Assembly: GCA_030606525.1 (NCBI GenBank)
Contig: JAUWGG010000081.1
Location: forward strand, 1-5,114
Direction of reading: 5' to 3'
From: Methanobacteriota archaeon
Lineage (GTDB): Archaea; Thermoplasmatota; Thermoplasmata; JAUWGG01
Length of the DNA: 5,114 nt
Part shown: piece after piece, positions 1 through 4,761 of the stretch
Numbering within the stretch: the stretch's first letter is position 1
Layout of the letters: each line of letters begins with the position of its first letter
Made by a program: the position numbers and the translations under genes
Notes under the pieces: model-generated
What the model was told of the DNA's origin: nothing
The model's input: only the letters and a program-made list of their open reading frames with translations
Databases searched by the model: none

Positions 1-653
1 GTTATGGCGTAAGCAAGAATGATCCCTGTTATTATTGTCAGGGATGAAGATATAGGATATCGTCTTGTGATAAACAAGGGTAGAAAAATATCAAAGATAA
101 TAGAGCTGATAACTGGTATAGAACATCCCAAAGCCAAGAGGAGGATTTGTTTTTTTGTTACGCTTAATTCTTTAGCATATGATCTTGTGAGAATAAACAG
201 CCCATATATCATAAAGACAATGAAATATAGACCTATGATCGGGTACAGAAAACCTGGTTTTTCAGAATAGCCCCAATCGAGCTTTTCAACTCCTGCGATG
301 AGTAAATCTGTTGGCATTAAAATTACGAAAGTCATACTCGATGCATACAGGAAGCGTAATAGAATTTTTTTATATTTTGAATATTTCTCAGCAGGGAAAA
401 CGAAGATCAGATGAACGAAAAGGCTGAATATGAACACTATGCCAATGTACGCCATTTTGATCCAAAATAACGCAGTCTCAGCTTGGGTTGAAGAGTGTCG
501 TATGGACTCACTAATGCACCAGAGAGCTGTACATAGTGCAAGAAGAAAGAAAATTCTGTTAGCCTTGGGTTTTGGGTTGCTGAAAAAGACAAAACATCCT
601 AAAACCAGGATTATTAAGAATGCAATAAATGATGGTATTGCATAAATATTCAT
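1..653 (-). CDS. 7TM sensor region, probable histidine kinase N-terminus (partial, 3' end beyond window)
   Basis: An uninterrupted minus-strand frame of 217 codons starts at ATG 653-651 and runs off the left edge, so the C-terminus is not seen. It is almost entirely hydrophobic, with about seven helices near residues 5-24, 33-50, 61-86, 98-120, 136-156, 168-190 and 202-217. Features resembling the histidine-kinase 7TM input family (HisKA_7TM) are a Trp in helix 2 (W45), the F64-W-I-K then A-Y-I-G run opening helix 3, and a His followed by a V-F-P turn at its end (H81, F86-P87). In that family the region senses an unknown signal at the membrane and is followed by PAS and/or kinase domains, which would lie outside the window. 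The start is supported by a purine-rich GGGAG three bases upstream (close spacing) and a TATA-like element about 40 bases upstream. The kinase assignment is inference; a membrane protein of this topology is well supported. Confidence 0.8.
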   Translation of the reverse strand, partial: MNIYAIPSFIAFLIILVLGCFVFFSNPKPKANRIFFLLALCTALWCISESIRHSSTQAETALFWIKMAYIGIVFIFSLFVHLIFVFPAEKYSKYKKILLRFLYASSMTFVILMPTDLLIAGVEKLDWGYSEKPGFLYPIIGLYFIVFMIYGLFILTRSYAKELSVTKKQILLLALGCSIPVISSIIFDIFLPLFITRRYPISSSLTIITGIILAYAI

Positions 654-687
654 AAACTCCCTTCTTGGTGCTGTTATCACCTTATCA

Positions 688-696
688 TTAAATAAA
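688..696 (-). promoter_or_regulatory. Candidate TATA box of the 7TM sensor gene
   Basis: On the minus strand the bases read TTTATTTAA, preceded by AGG. An archaeal transcript would start about 25 bases further on, near 666, leaving a leader of roughly 13 bases before ATG 653. The match is ordinary and the surrounding DNA is AT-rich, so the call is tentative. Confidence 0.4.
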
Positions 697-748
697 CCTA
701 TCTATGTGCGATATCATAATGTGTAAAAAAATATTAAATTTGAAATAG

Positions 749-761
749 GAAAATTTAAATA
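749..761 (+). promoter_or_regulatory. Distal promoter (BRE + TATA) of the first Hsp20-repeat gene
   Basis: The purine-rich GGAAAA is followed by a textbook archaeal TATA box, TTTAAATA (754-761). The expected start site is near 781-787, giving a leader of about 138 bases. The second paralogue has the same TTTAAATA (1830-1837) behind GAAAC, and similar bases follow in both, so the element appears to have been kept through the duplication. Confidence 0.65.
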
Positions 762-786
762 AAAATAGTATTATACGGGCACTGCA

Positions 787-802
787 CTAATTAAAAAATT
801 AG
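787..802 (+). promoter_or_regulatory. Inverted repeat at the expected transcription start (possible operator)
   Basis: CTAATT-AAAA-AATTAG is a perfect palindrome with six-base arms. It sits about 30 bases after the TATA box centre, where a bound repressor would block the start of transcription. Its outer bases resemble the CTAAC-N5-GTTAG operator reported for the Archaeoglobus heat-shock regulator HSR1, but the spacing and inner bases differ. The aligned leader of the second paralogue lacks it. AT-rich palindromes also arise by chance. Confidence 0.4.
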
Positions 803-869
803 AAGGGATAAACGAGATTATCGCATAAATTTTAATATCGTAGATAATCTCTAAATTGTTAACTTCTAA
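799..869 (+). promoter_or_regulatory. Nested hairpin in the leader of the first Hsp20-repeat gene
   Basis: Two nested perfect helices can form in the RNA. The outer one pairs TTAGAAG (799-805) with CTTCTAA (863-869). The inner one pairs GAGATTATC (814-822) with GATAATCTC (843-851) around a 20-base AT-rich loop. The structure ends about 40 bases before the ribosome binding site and does not obviously hide it. The GAAGGGA...ACGAG and TAAATTTTA stretches on its 5' side recur in the leader of the second gene, but the pairing arms do not. Confidence 0.5.
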
Positions 870-884
870 AAGAGCCGAGGTGGG

Positions 885-918
885 GCGCTATATAAATACC
901 AATGCCAAAAGGAGGTGA
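885..918 (+). promoter_or_regulatory. Conserved GCGCTATAT element and Shine-Dalgarno of the first Hsp20-repeat gene
   Basis: GCGCTATAT (885-893) is followed by exactly 13 bases and then AAAAGGAGG (907-915). The second gene repeats this layout to the base (1928-1936, then 1950-1958). In this copy CTATATAAATA could also act as a proximal TATA box, but its start site would fall near 918-922 and give a leaderless transcript without the strong GGAGGTGA. The distal promoter therefore fits the ribosome binding site better. The spacer from GGAGG to ATG 922 is six bases. Confidence 0.6.
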
Positions 919-921
919 AAT

Positions 922-1767
922 ATGTACAGCAAAAGATGGGCACCAAATGAAATTGAACGCAATCTGGGAAACCTTTGGGACGTTGATAGAGAGATACAGT
1001 GTGCAAGAAGCGACTTAGAACGAGTTTTGGCTACAAATGACAGCTCCAACTACTATCCACGGGAAACACAGGCATGGACTCCGGAACTATCGAGAACACT
1101 TGGATCAGTTAAGAACATCGAAAATACACTGAGAAATATGAGAAGTGCATTGGAAAGGTATTTCAACATTGCAAGCCAGAGACCTGAAGAGTACACACGG
1201 ACAACAGAATTATCTCGAAGTCTTGATTCGATTAGAAATATGGAGCTAGAGATAAAAAACACACGAGAAGATTTAGAAAGATTCTCAAGATCAACTGCAA
1301 GTACGTGGCCAACAACAGGATCGCAAACATGGGCTCCAGAGCTAACACACGCTTTAGAATCCATTAGAAACGCAGAGAGAGCACTTCAATATACGAAGCA
1401 GGCTTGGAGAGAAGAAGGGACACCTACAAGATCATATCCACTATCTCCAAGTAAAGAAGAAGGAATATCCTATCACGAGCCTTTTGTGGATATATATGAT
1501 GCTGGACGCGATATCGTTTGTCGTGTGGAAGTACCTGGTACGCGCAAAGAGGACGTCGATGTCAATGTCAGCGGGAGTGAGATCTCTATATCTGCCGAGA
1601 GAAAATCTTACAGAGAAGGAGAGAGCAAACATTTCTACAGATGTATCGCGCTGCCAACAGAAATCATACCAGGAAAAACCGATGCTACTTACGAGCATGG
1701 GATACTTACCGTAACCCTGCCGAAGGTAGATTCAACAAAGGGTACACATAGGGTCAAAGTGAAGTAA
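922..1767 (+). CDS. Four-helix-repeat protein with C-terminal Hsp20/alpha-crystallin domain (copy 1)
   Basis: This 281-residue protein has two parts. Residues 6-166 hold four degenerate repeats predicted to be long amphipathic helices (see the repeat entry). Residues about 185-270 form an alpha-crystallin domain: it opens with E-P-F-V-D-I-Y, continues with C-R-V-E-V-P-G and the D-V-D-V strand, and contains the family signature A-x4-G-I-L (A255, G260) leading into T-V-T-L-P-K. The tail ends in V-K-V (278-280), matching the I/V-x-I/V motif with which small heat-shock proteins lock oligomers together. Small Hsps bind unfolding proteins without ATP in the cytoplasm; chaperone activity here is inferred from the domain. 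Ordinary archaeal members are about 140-170 residues with a short N-terminal arm, so the repeat region is a large extra part. There is no signal peptide or membrane segment. The start is fixed by GGAGGTGA just upstream. The gene appears monocistronic, with its own leader and terminator. Confidence 0.9.
   Translation: MYSKRWAPNEIERNLGNLWDVDREIQCARSDLERVLATNDSSNYYPRETQAWTPELSRTLGSVKNIENTLRNMRSALERYFNIASQRPEEYTRTTELSRSLDSIRNMELEIKNTREDLERFSRSTASTWPTTGSQTWAPELTHALESIRNAERALQYTKQAWREEGTPTRSYPLSPSKEEGISYHEPFVDIYDAGRDIVCRVEVPGTRKEDVDVNVSGSEISISAERKSYREGESKHFYRCIALPTEIIPGKTDATYEHGILTVTLPKVDSTKGTHRVKVK
937..1419 (+). repeat. Four degenerate ~30-residue helical repeats in copy 1
   Basis: Repeat units cover residues 6-37, 52-83, 94-124 and 137-166, separated by linkers of about 10-15 polar residues rich in Thr, Ser, Pro and Tyr. 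Units 1, 2 and 4 open with W-A/T-P-(N)-E. Shared positions then read L-x3-L-x-S-I/V-K/R-N, a Glu two residues later, and in units 1-3 R-x2-L-E-R plus an aromatic or hydrophobic residue. Hydrophobic residues fall at 3-4 spacing, as in coiled coils or helical bundles. Unit 1 has one extra residue near its start and unit 4 loses the L-E-R ending. Confidence 0.75.
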
Positions 1768-1769
1768 CC

Positions 1770-1794
1770 TTTTTTTTCTTTTTTTTTATTTTTA
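1770..1794 (+). terminator. Oligo-T terminator of copy 1
   Basis: Three bases after the TAA stop the plus strand becomes almost pure T for 25 bases, with a single C and a single A breaking the runs. Archaeal RNA polymerase terminates at such tracts without a hairpin. It separates the two paralogues into independent transcripts. Confidence 0.8.
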
Positions 1795-1824
1795 TAAAAA
1801 ATCAGAATAACGAAAGAGAAAGAA

Positions 1825-1837
1825 GAAACTTTAAATA
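1825..1837 (+). promoter_or_regulatory. Promoter (BRE + TATA) of the second Hsp20-repeat gene
   Basis: GAAAC followed by TTTAAATA (1830-1837) is a strong archaeal promoter core and the counterpart of 754-761. The start site is expected near 1859, so the leader to GTG 1968 is about 110 bases, some 30 shorter than in copy 1. Confidence 0.65.
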
Positions 1838-1866
1838 AGGATAAGATTATGCATGGGTGCAAGTTG

Positions 1867-1958
1867 GAAGGGAAAAATAACGAGCGCGTAAATTTTAGAT
1901 AGCGATTGGGACCGTAAGCAAGGTATAGCGCTATATGAATTCAGAATTCAAAAGGAGG
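1867..1958 (+). promoter_or_regulatory. Conserved leader and Shine-Dalgarno of the second Hsp20-repeat gene
   Basis: GAAGGGA...ACGAG (1867-1884) and CGCGTAAATTTTA (1885-1897) match 802-816 and 822-834 of the first leader. GCGCTATAT (1928-1936), 13 bases and AAAAGGAGG (1950-1958) then match 885-915 with identical spacing. Here GCGCTATAT lies in a perfect 12-base palindrome, TATAGCGCTATA (1924-1935). An alternative helix pairs ATAGCG (1899-1904) with CGCTAT (1929-1934). The GGAGG core lies nine bases before GTG 1968 and after ATG 1935, so it decides the start. Confidence 0.6.
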
Positions 1959-1967
1959 CTGAAGAGC

Positions 1968-2816
1968 GTGAAAGGGCAATATAAAGATGAGAGCGATATT
2001 GAGAGCAGTTTATCCACCATGCATGAAATCGATAAGAGCATAAGGAAGGCGAGGAGTGAATTAGAAAAATTCTTGAGTATAAGCGGAGCAGCACATTCTT
2101 ATCCTTCTGCAGAAGTAGAAACATGGGCACCAGAACTGATAGAGACTCTTGATTCGATGAAAGATATGGAGATGACGATGAAGAATATGAGAATAGCTTT
2201 AGAGCGTTACCTCGATATTGCAGATAGAACAGTTTTAGATAGAACACCTCGTGAAGAGGAGCAGGTCCAGGAATTATCACAGAGTTTGAGTTCAATTAGA
2301 AGCTTGGAACAGGAAATAGAGCATACGAGAAATATTTTACAGAAATTCATTATGTCCACGAGCATTTATTGGTCCAGATCCCATACACCACAGCAATTAT
2401 CGAAGGCTCTTGAGACGATAAGGAATGTGGAGCGGATCGTTCAAAGAGCGATAGATACCTTGGGTGAGGAGAGAGATTACCGCTCATACGAACCCTCTCT
2501 CGAAGAAGAAGAGAAAAAGGGATACAGAGAACCATATGCTGAGATAGATGATATCGGTACCAAGATCATCTGCAGGGTAGAGATAATGGGTAAACCAATG
2601 GAAAATATAGATGTGGATGTTAAGGAGCGCGTAATCCACATATCTGGAAAGCTCGATATTGGGAAGGAAGAACCGCATGAATTTTGCACTCGCGTTATTT
2701 TGCCAACAGAAGTAAATCCCGATAAATCGGAAGCGAAATTTAATGACGGCGTTTTAATAATAACTCTACCAAAGATCGATCCAACCAAAGATGTGCGCAA
2801 GATCAAGGTGAAATAA
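1968..2816 (+). CDS. Four-helix-repeat protein with C-terminal Hsp20/alpha-crystallin domain (copy 2, GTG start)
   Basis: This is a 282-residue paralogue of the preceding gene. The alpha-crystallin domain spans about residues 187-271. It has E-P-Y-A-E-I, C-R-V-E-I, D-V-D-V, the A-x4-G-V-L signature (A256, G261) and I-I-T-L-P-K, and the tail carries I-K-V (279-281). A Cys in C-R-V-E (C202; C200 in copy 1) is shared by both copies. The open frame reaches back to ATG 1935 (293 residues), but GTG 1968 is preferred for three reasons: GGAGG lies nine bases before it; ATG 1935 overlaps an upstream element that is non-coding in copy 1; and from GTG the first 12 residues align with copy 1 without a gap, both having Ile-Glu at 11-12. 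The linker before the Hsp20 domain is very acidic (E-E-E-E-K-K). Copies 1 and 2 may form mixed oligomers (inference). Confidence 0.9.
   Translation: MKGQYKDESDIESSLSTMHEIDKSIRKARSELEKFLSISGAAHSYPSAEVETWAPELIETLDSMKDMEMTMKNMRIALERYLDIADRTVLDRTPREEEQVQELSQSLSSIRSLEQEIEHTRNILQKFIMSTSIYWSRSHTPQQLSKALETIRNVERIVQRAIDTLGEERDYRSYEPSLEEEEKKGYREPYAEIDDIGTKIICRVEIMGKPMENIDVDVKERVIHISGKLDIGKEEPHEFCTRVILPTEVNPDKSEAKFNDGVLIITLPKIDPTKDVRKIKVK
1992..2474 (+). repeat. Four degenerate ~30-residue helical repeats in copy 2
   Basis: Units cover residues 9-37, 53-84, 100-129 and 141-169, each aligning with the same-numbered unit of copy 1. Only unit 2 keeps the full W-A-P-E-L opening; unit 3 opens Q-E-L and unit 4 Q-Q-L. 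The core L-x3-L-x-S/T-I/M-R/K, a Glu a few residues on, and R-x2-L-E/Q-K/R remain. Units match their counterparts in the other protein better than each other, so the four-unit array existed before the gene duplicated. Confidence 0.7.
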
Positions 2817-2821
2817 GTTCT

Positions 2822-2844
2822 AAAAATTTTTTTATTTATTTTTA
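2822..2844 (+). terminator. Oligo-T terminator of copy 2
   Basis: Shortly after the TAA stop comes an A run followed by T7 and two further T-rich runs, typical of intrinsic archaeal termination. Confidence 0.65.
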
Positions 2845-2915
2845 AATCAAAAGCCTTTGAGAAATCGAGTGGGGTTCAAGAATATAACAGCAATCTACTG
2901 CATAAAGATTTGACA

Positions 2916-2927
2916 AACTTTTAAGTA
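2916..2927 (+). promoter_or_regulatory. Candidate promoter of the membrane-anchored protein gene
   Basis: AAAC followed by TTTTAAGTA-like bases resembles a BRE plus TATA box. The start site would fall near 2948, leaving about 11 bases before ATG 2959. No Shine-Dalgarno is present, so translation would be nearly leaderless. Confidence 0.5.
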
Positions 2928-2958
2928 TTCCATAGATAGATATGATTGTTGAATATAA

Positions 2959-3636
2959 ATGAAGAGAAAAACTAAAGTAATAATAACAATAGTAGTTGTG
3001 GCGATAGTAGTTGTATCAGCGTACTATGTCCTATACCATTATCTGCCAAATGTGAGAAGAGAACGAGAATGGACATATCTAAGGTACGGTGTTGAGATCA
3101 ATGTAAATGAAACATTTGATTACACGGTATATGTTCCCATACCGATCAATGAAGATGGCATTGTTTTTAATATGATTTATACGCCCCAAATACTGGATGG
3201 TGTTACAGCTTATGAGGTATTTGAAACAGAGCACGGAAAGGCTTTAAAAATAGTTGGTAGAGGAAATGTCACCTTTTGTACAGAACTGAACAGCGACGGA
3301 AATGTTTCGTTCATAGCCGAAGGAGAGGGGCAGGAAGGCATTCTTCATGCATCTCTCAGCATGTGGAATGGCAGTTTTGTCGATGATGGGTGGAGAGAAG
3401 ATGAATGGAGAGAATTATGGACGTACAGCGATATACCTCCGAACATAAGCAACATGACAGTTCATGTTTCGTTGGATATTATACATTCCACTCAGACAGT
3501 TGATGGTTTTGGGAAAGTCATAAAATCCTACAGTACTGTTAATGCCCAAGATTACTTAAAGTACAATGTGTCAAATGGCTGGCAAAAGGTAATTGAAAAA
3601 AGGACGGGTTGGGAAACATACCCCCATCCTTTGTAG
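2959..3636 (+). CDS. Membrane-anchored extracellular protein of unknown function
   Basis: I do not recognise the family of this 225-residue protein. A basic start (M-K-R-K-T-K) is followed by one strongly hydrophobic helix at about residues 7-28, which fits an uncleaved signal anchor or a signal peptide. The remaining ~195 residues are polar, rich in beta-favouring residues and aromatics, and would lie outside the cell. Seven N-x-S/T glycosylation sites (N50, N103, N115, N137, N162, N165, N203) support surface exposure in an archaeon. Residues 136-160 are notably rich in Trp and acidic residues. The single Cys (C107) excludes an internal disulphide. There is no second membrane segment, lipobox or sorting signal. 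It follows the Hsp20 pair after a terminator and has its own promoter, so no shared operon is implied. Confidence 0.75.
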   Translation: MKRKTKVIITIVVVAIVVVSAYYVLYHYLPNVRREREWTYLRYGVEINVNETFDYTVYVPIPINEDGIVFNMIYTPQILDGVTAYEVFETEHGKALKIVGRGNVTFCTELNSDGNVSFIAEGEGQEGILHASLSMWNGSFVDDGWREDEWRELWTYSDIPPNISNMTVHVSLDIIHSTQTVDGFGKVIKSYSTVNAQDYLKYNVSNGWQKVIEKRTGWETYPHPL

Positions 3637-3660
3637 TGTCATCACATTGACTAATGAAAA

Positions 3661-3677
3661 GTTTTTAAAAGTAAAAG
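3661..3677 (-). terminator. T-rich terminator of tRNA-Val
   Basis: Directly after the tRNA discriminator base the minus strand reads CTTTTACTTTTAAAAAC, two T4 runs suited to archaeal termination. The convergent plus-strand gene ends at 3636 and has only a T5 run here, so this short stretch may stop both. Confidence 0.45.
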
Positions 3678-3751
3678 TGGGCTTATCCGGATTTGAACCG
3701 GAGACCTTCACCGTGTCAGGGTGACGTCATAACCAACTAGACCATAAGCCC
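3678..3751 (-). tRNA. tRNA-Val (anticodon GAC)
   Basis: The minus strand folds into a full cloverleaf of 74 bases without an intron. The acceptor stem pairs GGGCTTA with TAAGCCC. The D arm has the conserved GG. The anticodon stem TCACC/GGTGA encloses the loop CTGACAC, placing GAC as anticodon, and the T arm is TCCGG-TTCAAAT-CCGGA. The discriminator is A, as expected for valine. CCA is not encoded, so it must be added after transcription. It reads GUC and GUU valine codons. Confidence 0.95.
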
Positions 3752-3775
3752 ATTTTCAATAGTGAATAGAATCCT

Positions 3776-3809
3776 ATTTCATAAGGTTTTTCATGATTTC
3801 ATAAGGTTT
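3776..3809. repeat. Direct repeat of 14 bases between tRNA-Val and the radical-SAM gene
   Basis: ATTTCATAAGGTTT occurs at 3776-3789 and again at 3796-3809. On the minus strand the first copy reads AACCTTATGAAAT and is centred about 30 bases upstream of the tRNA 5' end, where a BRE/TATA element belongs. The second copy covers the stop codon of the radical-SAM gene (TGA at 3801-3799). It looks like a small local duplication. Confidence 0.6.
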
Positions 3810-4515
3810 GTGTTTGGGCAATGCCTCTGATGACAACCTTGTTCACATTCTTTTTAGCTAACTGCGCCATCTCCAAGATCTCTTCTCCTGTGTATGGAGA
3901 AATTTTTCTTAAAGCTGGATCCAAAGCATTCTTGGGCTCGAATTGCTGCAGCGCATATTTCTCTGCATTTTTGATCGCTGAGGTCATTTCATAGATGTCT
4001 TCCTTCTTCAAAATGGTAGGTACAACAGTAGTTCTAAATTCATACCCTATATTCGATCTCATGATAATATCGATACTCTCTTTTATATCCTCTAAATTCA
4101 CTTTTACACCAGCTGCTTTTTCATATTTTTCATTCAATGGTGCCTTCAAATCCATGGCAATATAATCTACAAGATTGGCATCAATGAGCTTTTTGATGGA
4201 TTTGGGATCTGTGCCGTTCGTGTCCAGTTTTATTAAAAAACCCATCTCCTTGATCTTGCTGAAGAAATTAGACAAATCGTATAAGGTAGGTTCACCTCCG
4301 GTCATGCATATTCCATCGATGAAGTCTTCGTGTTTAAGAAGAAGATCCTGTATCTTTTGTTCGGGGATGAGATCGAACTTCTCAGGATGAAGCACCAAAT
4401 CGCTATTTTGACAGAAAGGACATCTGAAGTTGCATCTTGGTACGAATAATGTTGTAACGATCTTTCCATCCCAATCAAGAAAGGAAGTTTCTATCACGCC
4501 TGCGATCTTTAGCAT
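3799..4515 (-). CDS. nrdG: Radical-SAM activating enzyme, anaerobic ribonucleotide reductase activase type (NrdG2)
   Basis: From ATG 4515 this is a 239-residue radical-SAM protein, close to the family's usual size. The cluster motif C-N-F-R-C-P-F-C occupies residues 28-35 and would hold a 4Fe-4S cluster that cleaves S-adenosylmethionine. G-G-E-P-T (73-77) contacts SAM, T-N-G lies at 99-101, and the M-D-L-K-A-P run (121-126) is typical of NrdG2 and related glycyl-radical activases. The opening I-E-T-S-F-L-D-W-D-G is the family's usual start. The expected role is to install the glycyl radical on anaerobic ribonucleotide reductase (NrdD), allowing dNTP synthesis without oxygen. No NrdD is visible here, so the partner is inferred and another glycyl-radical enzyme is possible. 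The frame extends to ATG 4566, but those 17 residues are not family-like and a TATA element abuts that ATG, so transcription probably begins inside them. Confidence 0.85.
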   Translation of the reverse strand: MLKIAGVIETSFLDWDGKIVTTLFVPRCNFRCPFCQNSDLVLHPEKFDLIPEQKIQDLLLKHEDFIDGICMTGGEPTLYDLSNFFSKIKEMGFLIKLDTNGTDPKSIKKLIDANLVDYIAMDLKAPLNEKYEKAAGVKVNLEDIKESIDIIMRSNIGYEFRTTVVPTILKKEDIYEMTSAIKNAEKYALQQFEPKNALDPALRKISPYTGEEILEMAQLAKKNVNKVVIRGIAQTQTL

Positions 4516-4565
4516 CGGAGGTGCATAGACAAAATGATTATTAATACTATTGTAATTAGGTAACA

Positions 4566-4577
4566 TTTATAATATAG
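4566..4577. promoter_or_regulatory. Near-symmetrical TATA element shared by divergent genes
   Basis: TTTATAATATAG reads as a TATA box on both strands. Rightward, transcription would start near 4595, shortly before ATG 4610. Leftward, it would start near 4547, giving about 30 bases before ATG 4515 of the radical-SAM gene. Few other TATA candidates exist in this short gap. Neither direction has a clear BRE. Confidence 0.5.
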
Positions 4578-4609
4578 AAGTACTATCACGGCGGAGAGAT
4601 GATGGGGTA

Positions 4610-4761
4610 ATGGCATCTGCATATGGTTTAGATGAAAACATTGGTCCAACTCGCATAGGATTTTGGAGAGAGCATTTAGATATTGATGGGTTGAAATTGC
4701 CAAGAAATGGGATTGGGGTGAAGACTTGCTGAGAAAGGCAATTTTATCGGGAGAGCACTAT
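4610..4761 (+). other. Probable frame-disrupted 5' segment of the korA-like gene
   Basis: ATG 4610 opens a 40-codon frame ending at TGA 4730. Its first 26 residues (M-A-S-A-Y-G to H-L-D-I-D, ending 4687) look coding, then degrade. In the frame of KorA, the codons from 4687 to 4761 read W-V-E-I-A-K-K-W-D-W-G and on through L-L-R-K-A-I-L-S-G, also protein-like and running straight into Met 4762, but with no ATG and a TGA at 4684. Adding one T to make GATTGGG at 4685 joins the two into a continuous 51-residue extension. This may be a sequencing error, a real mutation, or an unrelated short ORF. A GGAG lies 13 bases before ATG 4610. Confidence 0.55.

Noticed and set aside
19..645. Plus-strand open frames of 83 codons (19-270) and 71 codons (430-645)
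   Set aside because: Both lie opposite a continuous 217-codon minus-strand frame with seven clear membrane helices. They have no ribosome binding sites and look like no protein family.
799..921. RNA thermometer hiding the ribosome binding site of copy 1
   Set aside because: No stretch complementary to GGAGGTGA is present in the leader, so the classical mechanism is not supported; only the hairpin itself is reported.
1053..1714. Open frames inside the first Hsp20-repeat gene, on both strands
   Set aside because: They overlap a strongly supported gene whose domains and repeats are recognisable, and lack promoters or ribosome binding sites.
937..2474. CRISPR-like or DNA-level repeat array
   Set aside because: The periodicity is in the protein, not the DNA: units differ at many bases and have no constant spacers.
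1948..2806. Minus-strand open frames inside the second Hsp20-repeat gene
   Set aside because: They are Ser/Leu/Phe-rich products of the antisense of a helical, Glu/Arg-rich coding sequence.
2942..2962. Six-codon upstream ORF whose TGA overlaps the ATG of the surface protein gene
   Set aside because: The predicted transcript start near 2948 lies inside it and it has no ribosome binding site, so coupling is unlikely.
4175..4703. Open frames 4175-4390 (plus) and 4509-4703 (minus)
   Set aside because: The first is antisense to the radical-SAM gene. The second runs through the divergent promoter and the 5' part of the KorA-like gene, with no family-like features.
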